Below are positions 11,413 to 23,011 of a stretch of DNA of 64,000 bases, piece after piece. The stretch comes from Pyricularia pennisetigena (lineage: Eukaryota; Ascomycota; Sordariomycetes; Magnaporthales; Pyriculariaceae), in the NCBI RefSeq assembly GCF_004337985.1, contig NW_021940922.1:651382-715381 (forward strand), given 5' to 3'. Position 1 is the stretch's first letter. Each line of letters begins with the position of its first letter. A program made the position numbers and the translations under genes. The notes below the pieces were generated by a model. The model searched no databases and was not told where the DNA came from. It saw only the letters and a program-made list of their open reading frames with translations.

Positions 11413-13044
11413 CGTTTGCTTGCACGTGAAAGCGTGCAAAATTCCACACCTCCAGTCTCCATCGCTGCCCCGGGCGGGCGTCCAAGCCCCGAGCAGGTCA
11501 TGGAAAAGAACTATAGTCTGGGGGGAAGAAGAAGTAAAAGAAGTACAAAGGTAGACGGAATCTGGTCACGGATCCCCGGGCAGACGGATGGGAGGCGCCA
11601 CGGTTCAACACCGCCGGTTGCCCTCGCTATCTAATAGAGTAAGGTGTTTAGGGCAGTGGGCGCCGGGGTCAGGAGACGGCTGCCCGGTGCTTTCATGGCC
11701 GAGGGATGCAGCGGGCGGTCCTGTATGGGCCGCGCTTGCTGTGTCGGGAAGAGGCGAAAAAGTATTTGTGGGTCTTTTAAGCGGACAGGTGAGTTCATTT
11801 CTTAGTGGTAAACAGGTTTCGACCTTTCTAGATAGTTTCGTAGCATCATTATTCCTAAAACAGTCACATGCTGCCAACGCCGGAATCAGGCTTCTTCTGT
11901 TTGACGTCTGCCCTTTGTCCAGTCGATATATCCTTTGTCGCTTCTCCTTCACCATGGTCTCTTGCTCTTGTAGCTATAGTGCCTGTCGCGATGACGATAG
12001 TGCCAGCGATATTTTGTTTCTTTGGGCGCCGACAAGGGTTCAGGCCCAGCATTCGCCTTACTCGAATTAACGGGGGCCTGTCTGCTGCTGCTGCTGCTGT
12101 CACCCGCGCTTGGCATGGTCGGGAGCACCGAGCACCGAGGCGCTCCAGACGGTAGGGAAGTGAATCTCAGGAGTTGCTTAAGGTAACTATGATTGGGCTG
12201 ATGTAGTTGAAGGGACCTAAAAATGCATCAATCCGAACGGAAAAGGGATTGGAAAGTTTAGACTTTGAGTGGAGTATGCTTGTAGTTTTCGATGGTGCGC
12301 ATTACAAGATTGGCATCCATTTGACGGAGTGATAAACCAATTCGATATCCTATACCGGAAGAAGAAGGAGAAAAAAAAGATATACGTTCTTATTACACTG
12401 CTATAAAAAGGATCAGCCGGCGACACCGATGTAGACATCCCAATTTAAGGTGTACACCCAGGGGATAGCTACGGCGCGCCCGAATTCTAATTATAGCTAT
12501 AGGTAGGTCAGTCGAACATGCTTATTATAACTTACCGAACACAATTACGGGAATTACACACCCGATCGATCATCTAATAATCTTACACAACGAGGGGTTT
12601 TCTTCCGCGCGAACTATCGATGATCTTCAGACAAGGAAAGTACACGAGGGTTCGTCGCTTGCGAGTATTTTTTAGAATGCTCAAGCTGCCTACTTGCGTT
12701 TACGTGCTATAGGGTAAATTATGGTAATGTAACAAGGTAATGAGACAGACAGCTTTTTTTTTTCTTTTTTTTTCTTTTTTTTTTTTTTTGTTTACTAACA
12801 TGGACAGCCAAACATGGTTTGCTTGCTTTCTATACAATTAAACAGAACTATTAATCCCGAAACCACAAGAACTACCCCAAGACTGTCCGCGAAACTACAT
12901 ATGCCTGTAAGACTTGGGTACATGGCCAGTTGTTTATCACCGACTAGATGCTGAGATTGGCGTGTTCGGCCAACGAGTCAGGCCCCGCCGATCCCCTTGA
13001 CCCCATGTAAAAAAAAAAATAAAAAAATAAATAAAAAAAAAAGA
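11413..13044. other. Gene-poor intergenic region
   Basis: No supported gene in about 1.6 kb. A CTG microsatellite lies near 12080-12100. The part from about 12470 to 12830 is AT-rich with many TA steps, and could be mutated repeat DNA. A T tract (12754-12789, broken by C) and an A tract (13009-13042, broken by T) flank the 3' end of the next gene. Confidence 0.4.
12754..12789. repeat. Poly-T tract broken by single C
   Basis: About 36 bases of T interrupted twice by C; low-complexity intergenic DNA. Confidence 0.85.
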
Positions 13045-13527
13045 TCACTGCCGGCCAGCGCCTATACTGCTATCATCCCCAAGGACGACCGACCGCCCGC
13101 AGCACGTCCTCCCGTGCGTGGTGTAAATCGGACCTCTCTTGCTGCTGATTCCGTCCCAGGACTTGCCCTTGACCTTTTCCTTGCGCCAATCCATATAGGC
13201 CTTGTCCTTGGGCTTGTCCGTGTTGTATGTCATGTATAAGTTTTTGTCGAGGACCTGGTAGCGGCAGTTGTAGCAAAATTTGGTCCAGGCGCTCAGTTTC
13301 TTGGGCTCGTCCGCCCGGGCTTCGGGATGCTGCACGTCCTTGCAGCGCACGCAGGCTTCGGCGCGGTTCTCTGAGCCGGGAGGAGGCGAAACCGCGGCGG
13401 CGGCGGTCTGTGTGCTGCCGCTGCCGGCCGGTGCGATGCTGTTTCCGTGCTGGCTCGCCGGAGCGCCGAGTACCGAAGCGCTCAGGGCGAGAACGGTCAG
13501 GGCTTTGAAGGCGGTGTATAAGTGCAT
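13045..13527 (-). CDS. Small secreted cysteine-containing protein (effector candidate)
   Basis: Single exon of 160 residues. Residues 1-22 form a signal peptide (MHLYTAFKALTVLALSASVLGA) with probable cleavage after VLGA. An S/T/A/P-rich linker (about 23-55) follows, then a domain with six cysteines: CVRC (about 59-62), CYNC (about 84-87) and a CC pair (about 141-142). Tyr, Lys and Trp are frequent between the second and third cysteine groups (YRYQVLDKNLYMTYNTDK-like). No known enzyme domain is recognised. A TATATATA element lies only about 32-42 bases upstream of the ATG, implying a very short leader. Small size, signal peptide and paired cysteines fit a secreted fungal effector-like protein; the function is unknown. 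Confidence 0.65.
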   Translation of the reverse strand: MHLYTAFKALTVLALSASVLGAPASQHGNSIAPAGSGSTQTAAAAVSPPPGSENRAEACVRCKDVQHPEARADEPKKLSAWTKFCYNCRYQVLDKNLYMTYNTDKPKDKAYMDWRKEKVKGKSWDGISSKRGPIYTTHGRTCCGRSVVLGDDSSIGAGRQ

Positions 13528-13558
13528 CTTGGAGCCCGTTTATTTCTTCGATTGGGGA

Positions 13559-13569
13559 ATATATATAAA
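13559..13569 (-). promoter_or_regulatory. TATA-like element of the small secreted protein gene
   Basis: ATATATATAAA on the plus strand (TTTATATATAT on the coding strand) lies 32-42 bases upstream of the start codon at 13527. The position suits a TATA box with a very short leader. Confidence 0.35.
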
Positions 13570-14445
13570 CTTAAAATGAGTTGATAAAGCCGAAAGCCGT
13601 AGATATGTACATGTATTTCTTAGTGGTACAAATGAGCGGATAGTTTCACAGGAACTTGGAAAAGAAGGTCAGTGATTTCAAAGACGATAATTTTCGCCTA
13701 CGACTACGAGATAACCCATTTTATATCCTGCTGGAAGGGACAAAAAGAAATTATCAGCAAATGGTCGATTACTCAAAATTTCCTATTATAGAATGGTCAG
13801 CCAGCGACAACGACTCAGGAATCCTGGTATATAAACATAGGTTACGGTGTGAACGAGCTCTGGCACAAGCCTAAACCTTGTCCAACAAGAGGGGCCATAT
13901 CAAGCCGCCCGTTCGTTTCTAATGCACAAAGAAGTTCAGGCTTGCAAACCAGCATGGTCTGAATATATCAATTACTCCCAATTTAGAATCCCGTGAACGT
14001 TCCCTTATCAAACTTGGCTACCTGTCTGCGGTGTCTTAACTCGGCCCGAGTATCCACTGGTGCATGCTTCCCAGGCTCCAGACACATATACAGATATAAA
14101 ATAGGATCAAAGTATTGTCCATATTAGCTGCTGGAAAGATAGGTTTGGTATTGAGTATATATAGTCCAGACTAGAAGGATAAAAAGAGAGAGGATATCTT
14201 TGGTGCACAGAGAGCCCGCGAAAAAATTATTATCTAGAAAGCCAAAAAAGTCACAACCCCTCCCCATGGTTCCTTGGAACCAAAAAGAGGCGCCAACTTG
14301 ATTGCATTAAAATGAGTCGAGTTGCTGTGGGGGGACGGGAAAATCCCCAACCCATTTCCCCTTAGTTATCTAGGATAATCAATGGAGAAAAAGAGGTTTG
14401 AGCAATCCACATAGAGAAAGTAGAAACAAGCAACCAGACGCGCAT
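13570..14445. other. AT-rich intergenic region
   Basis: About 0.9 kb with an elevated AT content. A 72-codon plus-strand frame (13656-13874) has no recognisable domain and is not called. The segment 14380-14445 is the probable 3' UTR of the amino acid permease. Confidence 0.4.
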
Positions 14446-16528
14446 CTAGAAGAACTTCTTGTACAAACGCTTCCATGTGGGCATGGCGGCGATCTCAGCC
14501 TTGTAGGCGTTGATCGTGTCCCAGTCGTGCTCACGACGGCCAGTGTCGACGTCGATCTGGGACAGCTTGAGGCCACCCTCACGCTTCCAGATGTAACCAC
14601 AGGCCCAGAAGAACAGAATGACGGGGACCGAGAGCCACTCCTGGAAGAAGGACTCGGCGGTACCGACACCGGGCTTGTTGTAGGGGAAGAGAGCCGAGTA
14701 GAACTAAATAGGATTTGTTAGTGCATTTGTTCTGCATGGCAAGGCCAGCTGGGGTTGAGATGGGAGATGGAATGCTTACGGTGGCAATCAGGACGAGGAC
14801 GCAAAGACCAAGACCGATCCAGGAGCCGGTGACACCGAGAGCGGCCTGGAAAGGAATCTCATCGAGGGTGTGGCCCTGGGCCTTCCAGGCCTGACGGAAA
14901 CGGATGTGGGCCAAGCAGATGGAGCCCCAGGTGAAAAGGGCAGCAAGACCGGAAAGCGAAAGGAGCCAGGAGAAGACCTTCTCGGCACCAGCATCCAGGT
15001 TAAGGAAAGCGAGGGCACCGCAAGCGATGATGAGGAAAACGGACGGCAGGGGGCGGCCAGACTTGTCAACGTAGGTGAAGATCTTGGGGGCGTAACCCTG
15101 CTGGGCAAGAGCGGTAAGAGTACGCGAGCCACCGTAGACGCAAGAGACACCGATGGACAGAACGGAAACCAGGATGATGACGTTCATGAAGTGGTCGAAT
15201 CCAACAAGACCGGCGTCCTTGGCGGCAATGACGAAGGGGGAAGTACCGTCGGCGTAAGGGTTCGAGCTCAGGAGCCTTTCGTCGGTCGAAGAGACGAGAA
15301 GTCCGACGAAGAACAGACCAAGGATGTAGAAGAGGGTGATACGCCAGAACACCTGCTTGACGGCACCGGGGAGGGCCTTGGCGGGGTTGGCCGACTCGGC
15401 AGCGGCGAGACCGACGAGCTCAGTGCCGGAGAAGGAGAAGGCAGCAGTGACGAACACGGCGCAGAAGCCCTTGAATCCGTTCTGGAACGCGCCGGGCTCA
15501 TACCAGTGCCTGGCGCCCCAGTACGAGTCGTACTTGCCTCCCTTGGGACCGCCACCCAGGACGAGAACGAATGCGATGATCATGAAGACGACTGTGCGGA
15601 AAGGTGTTCTGTCAGTTTCTGACTCTGTAGACTCATCGGGTCGAGGGGAGCTTTACCGATCGCTCCGAGCTTCAAGCACGAAGACCAGAATTCCTCCTCA
15701 GCGTAGCCAAGAGTTCCGAAGATGTTGATGATGACAATGGCGAACCACCAGATGAGAATCCATCCCCACAGCGGCACGGCTTGTGTTCCTTCCCAGTAGT
15801 TTAATGTCAGACCGCATACAGTAAGTTCGAGAGGAAGAACGACAGCCCACTAATGGTTTTGATCGGTTGGTTAGCATGCAATCACTTCTTTCAAACAATA
15901 CTCGCACAACCGGTTTGCATGTAAATCCGTGGCCGAGAACTCACTTGGAAAACGTAGTTCCAGCCCATGGCGAAACCCCATGAAGGATCAATGAAGCGGA
16001 CCGAGTACGTGTAGAAACCACCAGAGACAGGATACATGACAGCGAGTTCACCAAGAGCGTAGACGACGTTGAACATCATGACTCCGATAATGGCGAAGTC
16101 GATGAACACGGCACCGGGACCACCCTTGGCGAAGGCGGCACCGGAACCGACGAAGAAACCAGCACCGATCGAACCACCTGTTGAGCAAACAAAACAAGTT
16201 TCAGGTTAGTTTCTCTTCTTGCATGTAGGTAGGTAGGTAGGTAGGTAGTAGGTTAGGCGCCTATTGGATTGCGTGATATTATAGACATACCAATGGCAAT
16301 CATGTGCAAGTGGCGCTTCTTCATGGAGCGGTCAAGCTCAACGAGACCTTGGCCATAGCTACGGCACTTGAAGGACTCAAAGTTGAGACCATTGCGGGTG
16401 TAAAAGTTCTCCTCGCGAGTGTCGATAGCGACGTTCTGGTGCGACGCGTCAGGCGATCCACCGTACGTCGGAAGGGTACCGGCACCAGCGATACCCTTCT
16501 CGTCCGCAATATCAACCTTGGACGTCAT
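14446..16528 (-). CDS. General amino acid permease (GAP1/INDA1-like, APC superfamily)
   Basis: Five exons on the minus strand: 16528-16291, 16177-15945, 15849-15657, 15591-14780 and 14703-14446, giving 577 residues. Introns are 113, 95, 65 and 76 nt, all GT-AG. The start MTSKVDIADEKG is preferred over an in-frame ATG 72 bases upstream. The yeast amino-acid-transporter signature is present: LDRSMKKRHLHMIAIGGSIG leading into GAGFFVGSG (about residues 65-90). Also visible are GELAVMYPVSGGFYTYSVRF with PSWGFAMGWNY, AFSFSGTELVGLAAAE, and FTWGSICLAHIRFR. About 12 membrane helices end in a hydrophilic tail containing MPTWKRLYKKFF. Family role: proton-coupled uptake of a broad range of amino acids at the plasma membrane, usually under nitrogen regulation. 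Intron 1 contains a TAGG tetranucleotide repeat. Confidence 0.93.
16225..16252. repeat. TAGG tetranucleotide microsatellite in permease intron 1
   Basis: About five to six TAGG/GTAG units followed by TAGTAGG, inside the first intron of the amino acid permease. It is a simple repeat likely to vary in length between isolates, and is not the telomeric TTAGGG unit. Confidence 0.8.
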
Positions 16529-17359
16529 GTCCGCTCTCCCAGCCTTGTTGTCTCTTTTTTTTTTTGTTTCAGGAAAAAAAAAAAGTGTAAAAGGGCACAA
16601 ACAAATCGGCCGGATTGTCGCAGTCCGCTAGGGATAAGGCTGCGATGCCAAAAAGGAAAGACGAGGGGGGTGGCGAGCGGGTGAGGAAAGAAGGGGAGAA
16701 GAGACCACGAGAGAGGGGAACGGGACGGGGAGAGAAGAGGTCTTATTAAACCCGTCGATCACGGTACCGGGGGTGAAAAGCACTCGACAAACAAACCGTG
16801 TTAATGTGCGTGCGAGATGACCCTGTCCAATGCACCGTGGCGATGGAAGCGGAATGGGGAAAAGGGAAGGCCAGTTATCAGTCCCAAATGCTTGCCATCT
16901 GGGGACCCAACCCTGGCTGCACCACAAGCCTTCTTGGCAGTCCATTTTTGGGGCAACCCTCCGAGCTGGGTGATGGGGCGAGGAAAGGGGCCTTTTGGGG
17001 GGGTCATGAATTGAAAATGGCATAATGTAGCTGTCGCCAAGACGCCTGGACTCGTGGGAGGAAGAGGGCCTTCAAGCCAACGTCTGGATAAGGCTCCCCC
17101 GAGGGACTGGCAACGATAGAAGAAGGAGGGGTGGCCAGGTAGGCAATGACATAGCACCCAACTGCGAACCAATTAGTCTACAGTAGTCAGTCGCAAAAGG
17201 ATACAGTATCAAGGACCGGCTCCCAGGTAAATGAGGTCAATCATCGATGGCCATCGAGGAGCGCGTATCTATCTATGGGTGGGTGTGGATCCGTGTCATC
17301 TTTGTTAGTTGGTGCAAGTCTGTGAACCATACAATGAATGAATGCTTCTATTTGCTAAT

Positions 17360-17388
17360 GCATGGAAGCCTTTCCGTGGCTTCCATGC
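17360..17388. repeat. Perfect 11-bp inverted repeat with 7-base loop
   Basis: GCATGGAAGCC (17360-17370), seven loop bases, then GGCTTCCATGC (17378-17388). It can form a strong hairpin in DNA or RNA. No adjacent poly-T or gene end explains it as a terminator. Confidence 0.75.
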
Positions 17389-18572
17389 TTTCTGCGGACC
17401 CCCCCGCTTACGCCTTGGTCGACCATCTGCCCAGCAAACGCCAACGCCATGCCCGTCTTGCCGTCTTGTCGAACGAGGATGGTGGGTAAGGTCGCCCGAG
17501 TCGTGGTCCATTAAGAAAGACATCCCACTGGCTGCACAGCTGAACAAAGGAAGATATCGACATCTTGTCTTGTCAACCAACGGCGTGCCCGAGAGATAGG
17601 GGCTGGATCGCATCCGAGAGGCCAGGCCATAATCGAGGTAAGAGAAAAGGATTGCCACCCCTAGTGACGATCCTGTTTAACGGCCAGACCACACCCCCAT
17701 ATGGATGGGAAAATGAAAATGGCGAGACCAGGCAGGGTGGCGGGCAGGTAGAGAAGGGAGCTTTGCAACCCGTTCGCTGAAGCAAATCCCCCAACAACAA
17801 TGCAGGCCGCCGTCCGCCGCTTTTTTCCCGTACCGGCTGGTGGTATCTCTCGCCCAGAATGCCGAGAGCTTGGCTGCATATATAACCCACCCATCGATAC
17901 AGTCCTTCATGACAGCCCTTGCCGTGCCACTGGTCCAGTCCTCGGGGAAGACATGGGTTGTTTATCAGGTGCCCTGTCGCTTCGGTCCCTCTTCCCTGCT
18001 CGACATCTCCCATTCGATTGGGCCTAATTCCCGCCGACTGTGCCAAGATCTCAGTGTGGGCCATCTCGGGGAGGACAGCCACCCGTGGGCTACCCCAGGT
18101 TGGGCAGGTCGCGAAAGAGACCAAGACATTGTGGAGTCAAGCCCAAATTGGCTGTTTCTTGTTCCTTCTCAAGCTGGTAAACCACCTTTGCGCGAGGGCT
18201 TGGGACCGCTATTGTCGCGTAGCCAATTGGTTACCACCAATGAATTTGGGGAAACAAGCTCGAGATATGAGAAAGGATGAGGGAAAAAAAAAAAGCAAAT
18301 CAAAGGAGAAAAAAAAAAGAAAGAAAAAAAAATCGGGCAGCCTGTCATCGTTAGACTATTGGACCCCTCCCCTGCTACCCCAGAACTCTCTAGCCTTCTT
18401 AACTGTGCCAGTCGAGTGCGCCGTTTCCCTCCTCTCGGTGGCCAATTCGGATACGCCTTGTCGAATCCTCTGCTATCGTATGCAATCTCCATCCCAATCC
18501 AACCAGTAAAGAGCTTGTATGGGACGGATAAGCTGCAAAGCCATATCGCCTTTGCTTGGCGAGCAAGGTGAG

Positions 18573-18588
18573 TACTCCGTACGGAGCA
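18573..18588. repeat. TACTCCGTACGGAGCA palindromic motif
   Basis: Contains the perfect 12-bp palindrome CTCCGTACGGAG (18575-18586). Related copies occur at 23354-23364, 26853-26868, 40913-40932 and 42193-42205. Confidence 0.7.
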
Positions 18589-20718
18589 CAGTTGGTTTTG
18601 TATGTTCGCCAAGTGAAAAAGACTTGTATCGTACATAGTTTTATTGAAGATAGTTTGTCAGCTGCGTTACGAACCTCTTTCATAGTGGCGACGCCTCGTT
18701 TGAACAAGACCCTCTATTTTCCCCATTATTCAGCCTGACAGCCCTGGTTCAGGGAGGAATAAACGCTTGGCGATGATTTGGAAATGATGCGTGATCCCAG
18801 TCCACTGATAACGGTCAATTGGCCAGTAAGTTTTGTCAGTTCAATTGGTAAAGCTGCGTATTGTTCGACCAACAACAAATGTCGTGGGGCCGCCTGGCGA
18901 ACAAAAGTGAAGTGGGGTGAGCGGGTGGGCTTTTACCATAATTGTTTGAACGCTTGGTCCAGTAGGTAAGGCGTACAGTAATTACTACTGTACAAAATTT
19001 GTTGGTCGTTGGTTAGGGTAAATGTCGTCGTCAGGTTGGCCGTTTTGTGGTGCTAAGCACACGGGTACCCCCACTGGACGTACTGTAAACCTACGACATA
19101 TACGATACTGTTCTATACCTGACACCTCGACATACGATTCAACTAGGAAACAAAAGGCAGGTCGATCTTGACAGCGCTGCAGCTCGCGTGCTCCCCAGGG
19201 CTGGATGAGCCTGTTGGCTTGCCAAAATCTGACCTGACCCTGACCCCAGTCAACAAGAGCTGCTGCTTGAGAAGCCCAGGCAGCCCAGGCAGCCAGGGCT
19301 CCGGGTAGCATTATCGCAAAAACGCCCCACCTAATCTTCTATCGTTCGCGTGCAGCGGCAGGGGGTCCCCTTGACAGGTTTCCGGACATTGGACGCAAAA
19401 CCCCCGGGTTTGCATCACGCGAACCGAGACCTCACCTTACGTATGCTTTAAAAAAGGGGAAGCAATCAGTTCAGCTGAACTTCGCTTTGACAAAGGGGCC
19501 CTTGGGAACCCCATGGTTTGTAGCGAATCAAGAAGCAAACAAGGTTAATTTTTTTGTCCTTGCCGTTTTCCGATATCTCGACTCGGTTGGTCACTTAAAC
19601 GAGGAGATAGACAAGAGTCCGAGGTGACAAAATTTTGTTTGTTTCCGTAGAAAAGCATGTGGATGGACGGGCTGTCAATGTCAATTGGCTAGCGTCATGC
19701 AGTGCCGCTAAAGCGTTTAGCAAATGCATGTTTTAGTGCGCAGTAAATTTCATTAAACCGTCCTTGACCCATAATCAAGACAGTAATTAATTACTGGTGC
19801 ATCTGCTTTCTTTCTGTCCCACTGGACCTTTGACGTTTCTCCGATCGGCATTGTGTGACTGCTATTCCATTGCCTTACGTAGTAGGCTCGACAGGTAGTT
19901 AATAGCGACCTTCTGCGGGCTGTCTCCATTGCACACCTAAACACCTTAGCTTATTCTGCACATGACCCGCACAGGAGCTTTCTTCTACTTTTGGTAAAGG
20001 TACCACTCGGGTGGTAGAAATTGACTTGTCTCTTCTTGTATTGGTTCTCCGGAGCTGTAGATCGCATTGATTCCCCAAGATTCAGAACGACAGGCACTGA
20101 CCTGGGGAAAACGTTGGGGCAGGATACGCAATTACCACTTTACCACGTACAAGGACACACTCTGGGGAAGCGGAGGTGGCGATTGCATCCACTGCTAAAC
20201 TGTCCGGCGGCCTCGTGGAAGGAATTTCTGGTTTGTTGCCTAGTTTAGCTTTTGAGATGTCCCACAAGCAAGGGCCGGTGTAGGTTTCTTTTACTTAAGA
20301 GAATCATCATTCCGGGATGCCAAGACACTGACTGGCGTGCAGGATGCTCCTCTTAGACTTGAGTAGGTACTTATTACTACTATAATTCACGTGCAATTGA
20401 AATATTGGAGAAGGCGGGGTTCATGCAAACATCGATGCAAATGTTGGCCCGTACCTTCCTTACTGTACTACTAACATCCAATACCTTTGAAAATGGCAGG
20501 TATTCAACCCACGTCGGTAGGCTGATGCACGATGCTCCTTCCTTTTTGCACCTGTCTGCCTGCGTGGGCTTTTGCTTTGAATGCCTACCAAGCCTACCTA
20601 GACTAGGTCTAATAATTACAGCACAACCGACGGGCCGGTAGCGAAGAGCAAACAGTTCCAATTAGGTAGGTGCTTCAGACCTAAGCAATGGCCCTAGGGG
20701 CATGCAAAACGCAATCCT

Positions 20719-23011
20719 TCATTTTTGATCCGTTTTTTGTCTTTTGGTCAAAAAGTGACCGTCCAGGGTCGACTGGCCTTTTGTTGGCTTTTTCTCCCTT
20801 TTGGAGGCCCTCGTTGCTCTTGCCGATCCGCTGTCGCCCCCCGAATCCTCTCGCTTGATCTTTGGCTCAGCATCATCGGCAAACTCCCCTTCATCGCTCT
20901 CGTGGTGATTTGCATCACGGTCCAACATTTCAGGTTTGTCATCTTGCGCAAAAAGCTCTCGCCAGGACCCGTCGAGCACACGAATGTCATCACCTTTGAG
21001 GCCAACGTCATAGGCCTGCTTCATCAGTTGCATGCACTGCGAATAAAGAAAGGGTTATGGGTTAGCCCGTTCCTATATACCACACGCTGGAAGGTTCTGT
21101 AGCTCTTCAAGTTTGCACATGTCTCAAGACACTTGAGTCGTGCAAACACAAAAACAAGGACCAAAGCTGAAGCTGAAGCTGAAAATGGAGCAACACTTAC
21201 AACGCGCCTCCGTTCGTCAAAGTCGAACATGGGGGTGAAGTACTTTCCACTTGTTTCTCCTCCTGCAACATCCCCCTCTTCCTTGACACAAACTACCCCA
21301 GCTTTGTGCTTACTTTGCTCCATCTTGATCCCAAAGTCGTGGCCGCTGACAAGGACGACACCCGCTCTCCGCAGTTCTGCCTCGGGCGCCTTCCAAGGCT
21401 CATAAATGTACTTTTTATCCAACGATGCGAGCTCGGGAACCCATTTACGAACAAATATTCCATCTGGATCCCATTTTTTGCCAAAGGAAATGGGACTATA
21501 GCATCGAAAATACTGCGAGAAAAAGGCAGTGCAGCTTAGCCATTGCCAGTTGCCTGCGTTGCATGCCGGCTCGTGATCCAAGAGTAGCTCCTCGAACACA
21601 TCAAGCCCGCGCTCCCAAGACACATAGCACCCTCCCCGGGTCAAAAAACACGCCACACTATGGCGCCCGAGATGGTGTATCCATCCCTCTGCCCGCAACT
21701 GTCGCATCAGCGCATCGATCCAGGGAAAGCCTGTTTGTCCTGCCTCCCAACGCCGAAACCAGCTCTCGGCCTGCTCGGAGTCCACCTCGTACTCGAACTT
21801 TCTGAGAACTTGTCCAGATACTGCATCATCTTCTACCTGGGAAGGCAAGTGCCATGGGATGAATTTGCAGTGCGCGTTCCCCGCAGTCTGGCTGAAACAT
21901 GGCCCGATAGCAGCCTGCGCGGCGAAGTACATGTCTCGGAAGAGCAGTTGGCCTGTCAGGCTTTCGGGTGGTAGAGACGCCCCCTTTTTCTTGGCGCGAT
22001 TGTAGGCATCTACCGTATCCTGTACACGGTGGTAGAAAAGACGCACAGACAAGGAGCCGAAATGCATCGCTGGCGATAGCAGAGTGGTCGATTGCGGTTC
22101 GAATGCCGCCGGGCTGGTTTGTGGTTTTCGGAATGTGGCCGTGTAGTCTTGGTTCTCAATTATGGCATCAAGCTCCTTGAGCGCAAGACTTTCACCGCCC
22201 TTGTACGGTGTTGTTGCTGGAGGATATCCCAGCTCATCTAGCGTCTCGATGGCAAAGTCGCCGTTTGGACCTGCAATTGCTCCATATGCCTTCTCTTTGC
22301 CCTCACTGCGCCACTTGGCGTTGTAATCCTGGCCAACATCTGGCAAGTCGAGATTAAAGTCTAGTGGCATCTCACCGGGATCCGGAAGAGCCTTGGGCGC
22401 CGGGATGGGTCGCGGTATAGACCCAACCTTGGCTGCAGCAGTTCGCAGCCGTGCCATGGACATGGTCGGCTCTCCACCATTGGCCTTGACGATGGCATCG
22501 CTGTCCCATAGCGTTCGGCCATATCGCGTTATGACCTTGACCCCAGCAGCCTGGGCAGCTTTCTTGACGACCTCATCGCGCTGACGTGCATAGGCGTCCG
22601 TATCCTTCTCAAAGACAAGATGCGTCACCTTCCAAGCCTTGAAGAGCTTGGGGAAGAGGGACTGTGGAGCTTCGCGAAGAACAAATAGCTTGGACCTTGG
22701 GTTAAGATTGGTTATAGATGCCGAAAGGTCATTCTGGCAGTCCAGTCTACACCAGTGCGTCGTATCAGTTCTGGCCCCGGAGAGGAAGAACCGCGTCTAG
22801 GGTAGGCAGCTCGTCCATCCCGTTTCATGCGTGCCACTTACAAATACTGCCATCGATTAAGGCCGCCTCTGGAACGGTAGACATAATGTGGATCCCAGGT
22901 GAAAATAGGCCATAACACAGCCGGGTCAAGGTCCAAAGCCGCCTGTAACGCTGGGGAGTCATGGAGTCGCAAGTCGGTGCGAAACCAGTAGATTACTCTG
23001 GCGCTTCCCAT
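20719..23011 (-). CDS. (6-4) photolyase / animal-type cryptochrome family protein
   Basis: Three exons on the minus strand: 23011-22842, 22746-21201 and 21036-20719, giving 677 residues; introns are 95 nt (phase 2) and 164 nt (phase 0). The N-terminus MGSARVIYWFRTDLRLHDSP is the photolyase alpha/beta domain. The FAD-binding domain includes LLFRDMYF, FPWIDALMRQL, then IHHLGRHSVACFLTRG (about residue 410) with the paired histidines typical of (6-4) photolyases, and LDHEPACNAGNWQWLSCTAF with tryptophans of the electron-transfer chain. It ends after KYIYEPWKAPEAELRRAG. Family role: light-driven repair of (6-4) UV photoproducts in nuclear DNA, or blue-light signalling. A roughly 110-residue tail with acidic and basic parts ends in QSTLDGHF (residues about 660-667), which fits the PIP-box pattern, flanked by KREKKP and KRQK as a likely nuclear signal. 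Repair versus photoreceptor function cannot be settled from sequence. Confidence 0.92.

Larger units (their letters stand above)
16529..20718. other. 4.2 kb gene-poor region between permease and photolyase genes
   Basis: I find no frame with a recognisable domain; frames up to about 196 codons here look like chance openings. It holds the permease promoter (AG-rich, 16640-16740), a perfect 11-bp hairpin (17360-17388), an A-rich block (18284-18335), a CTCCGTACGGAG palindrome (18575-18586) and AT-rich stretches near 19.5-19.9 kb. The 3' end of the photolyase gene lies at 20719. Confidence 0.45.

Noticed and set aside
13656..13874. 72-codon plus-strand frame in AT-rich DNA
   Set aside because: No domain or promoter evidence; chance frame.
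16225..16252. TAGG repeat considered as an interstitial telomere
   Set aside because: The unit is TAGG/GTAG, not TTAGGG, and it lies inside a normal intron.
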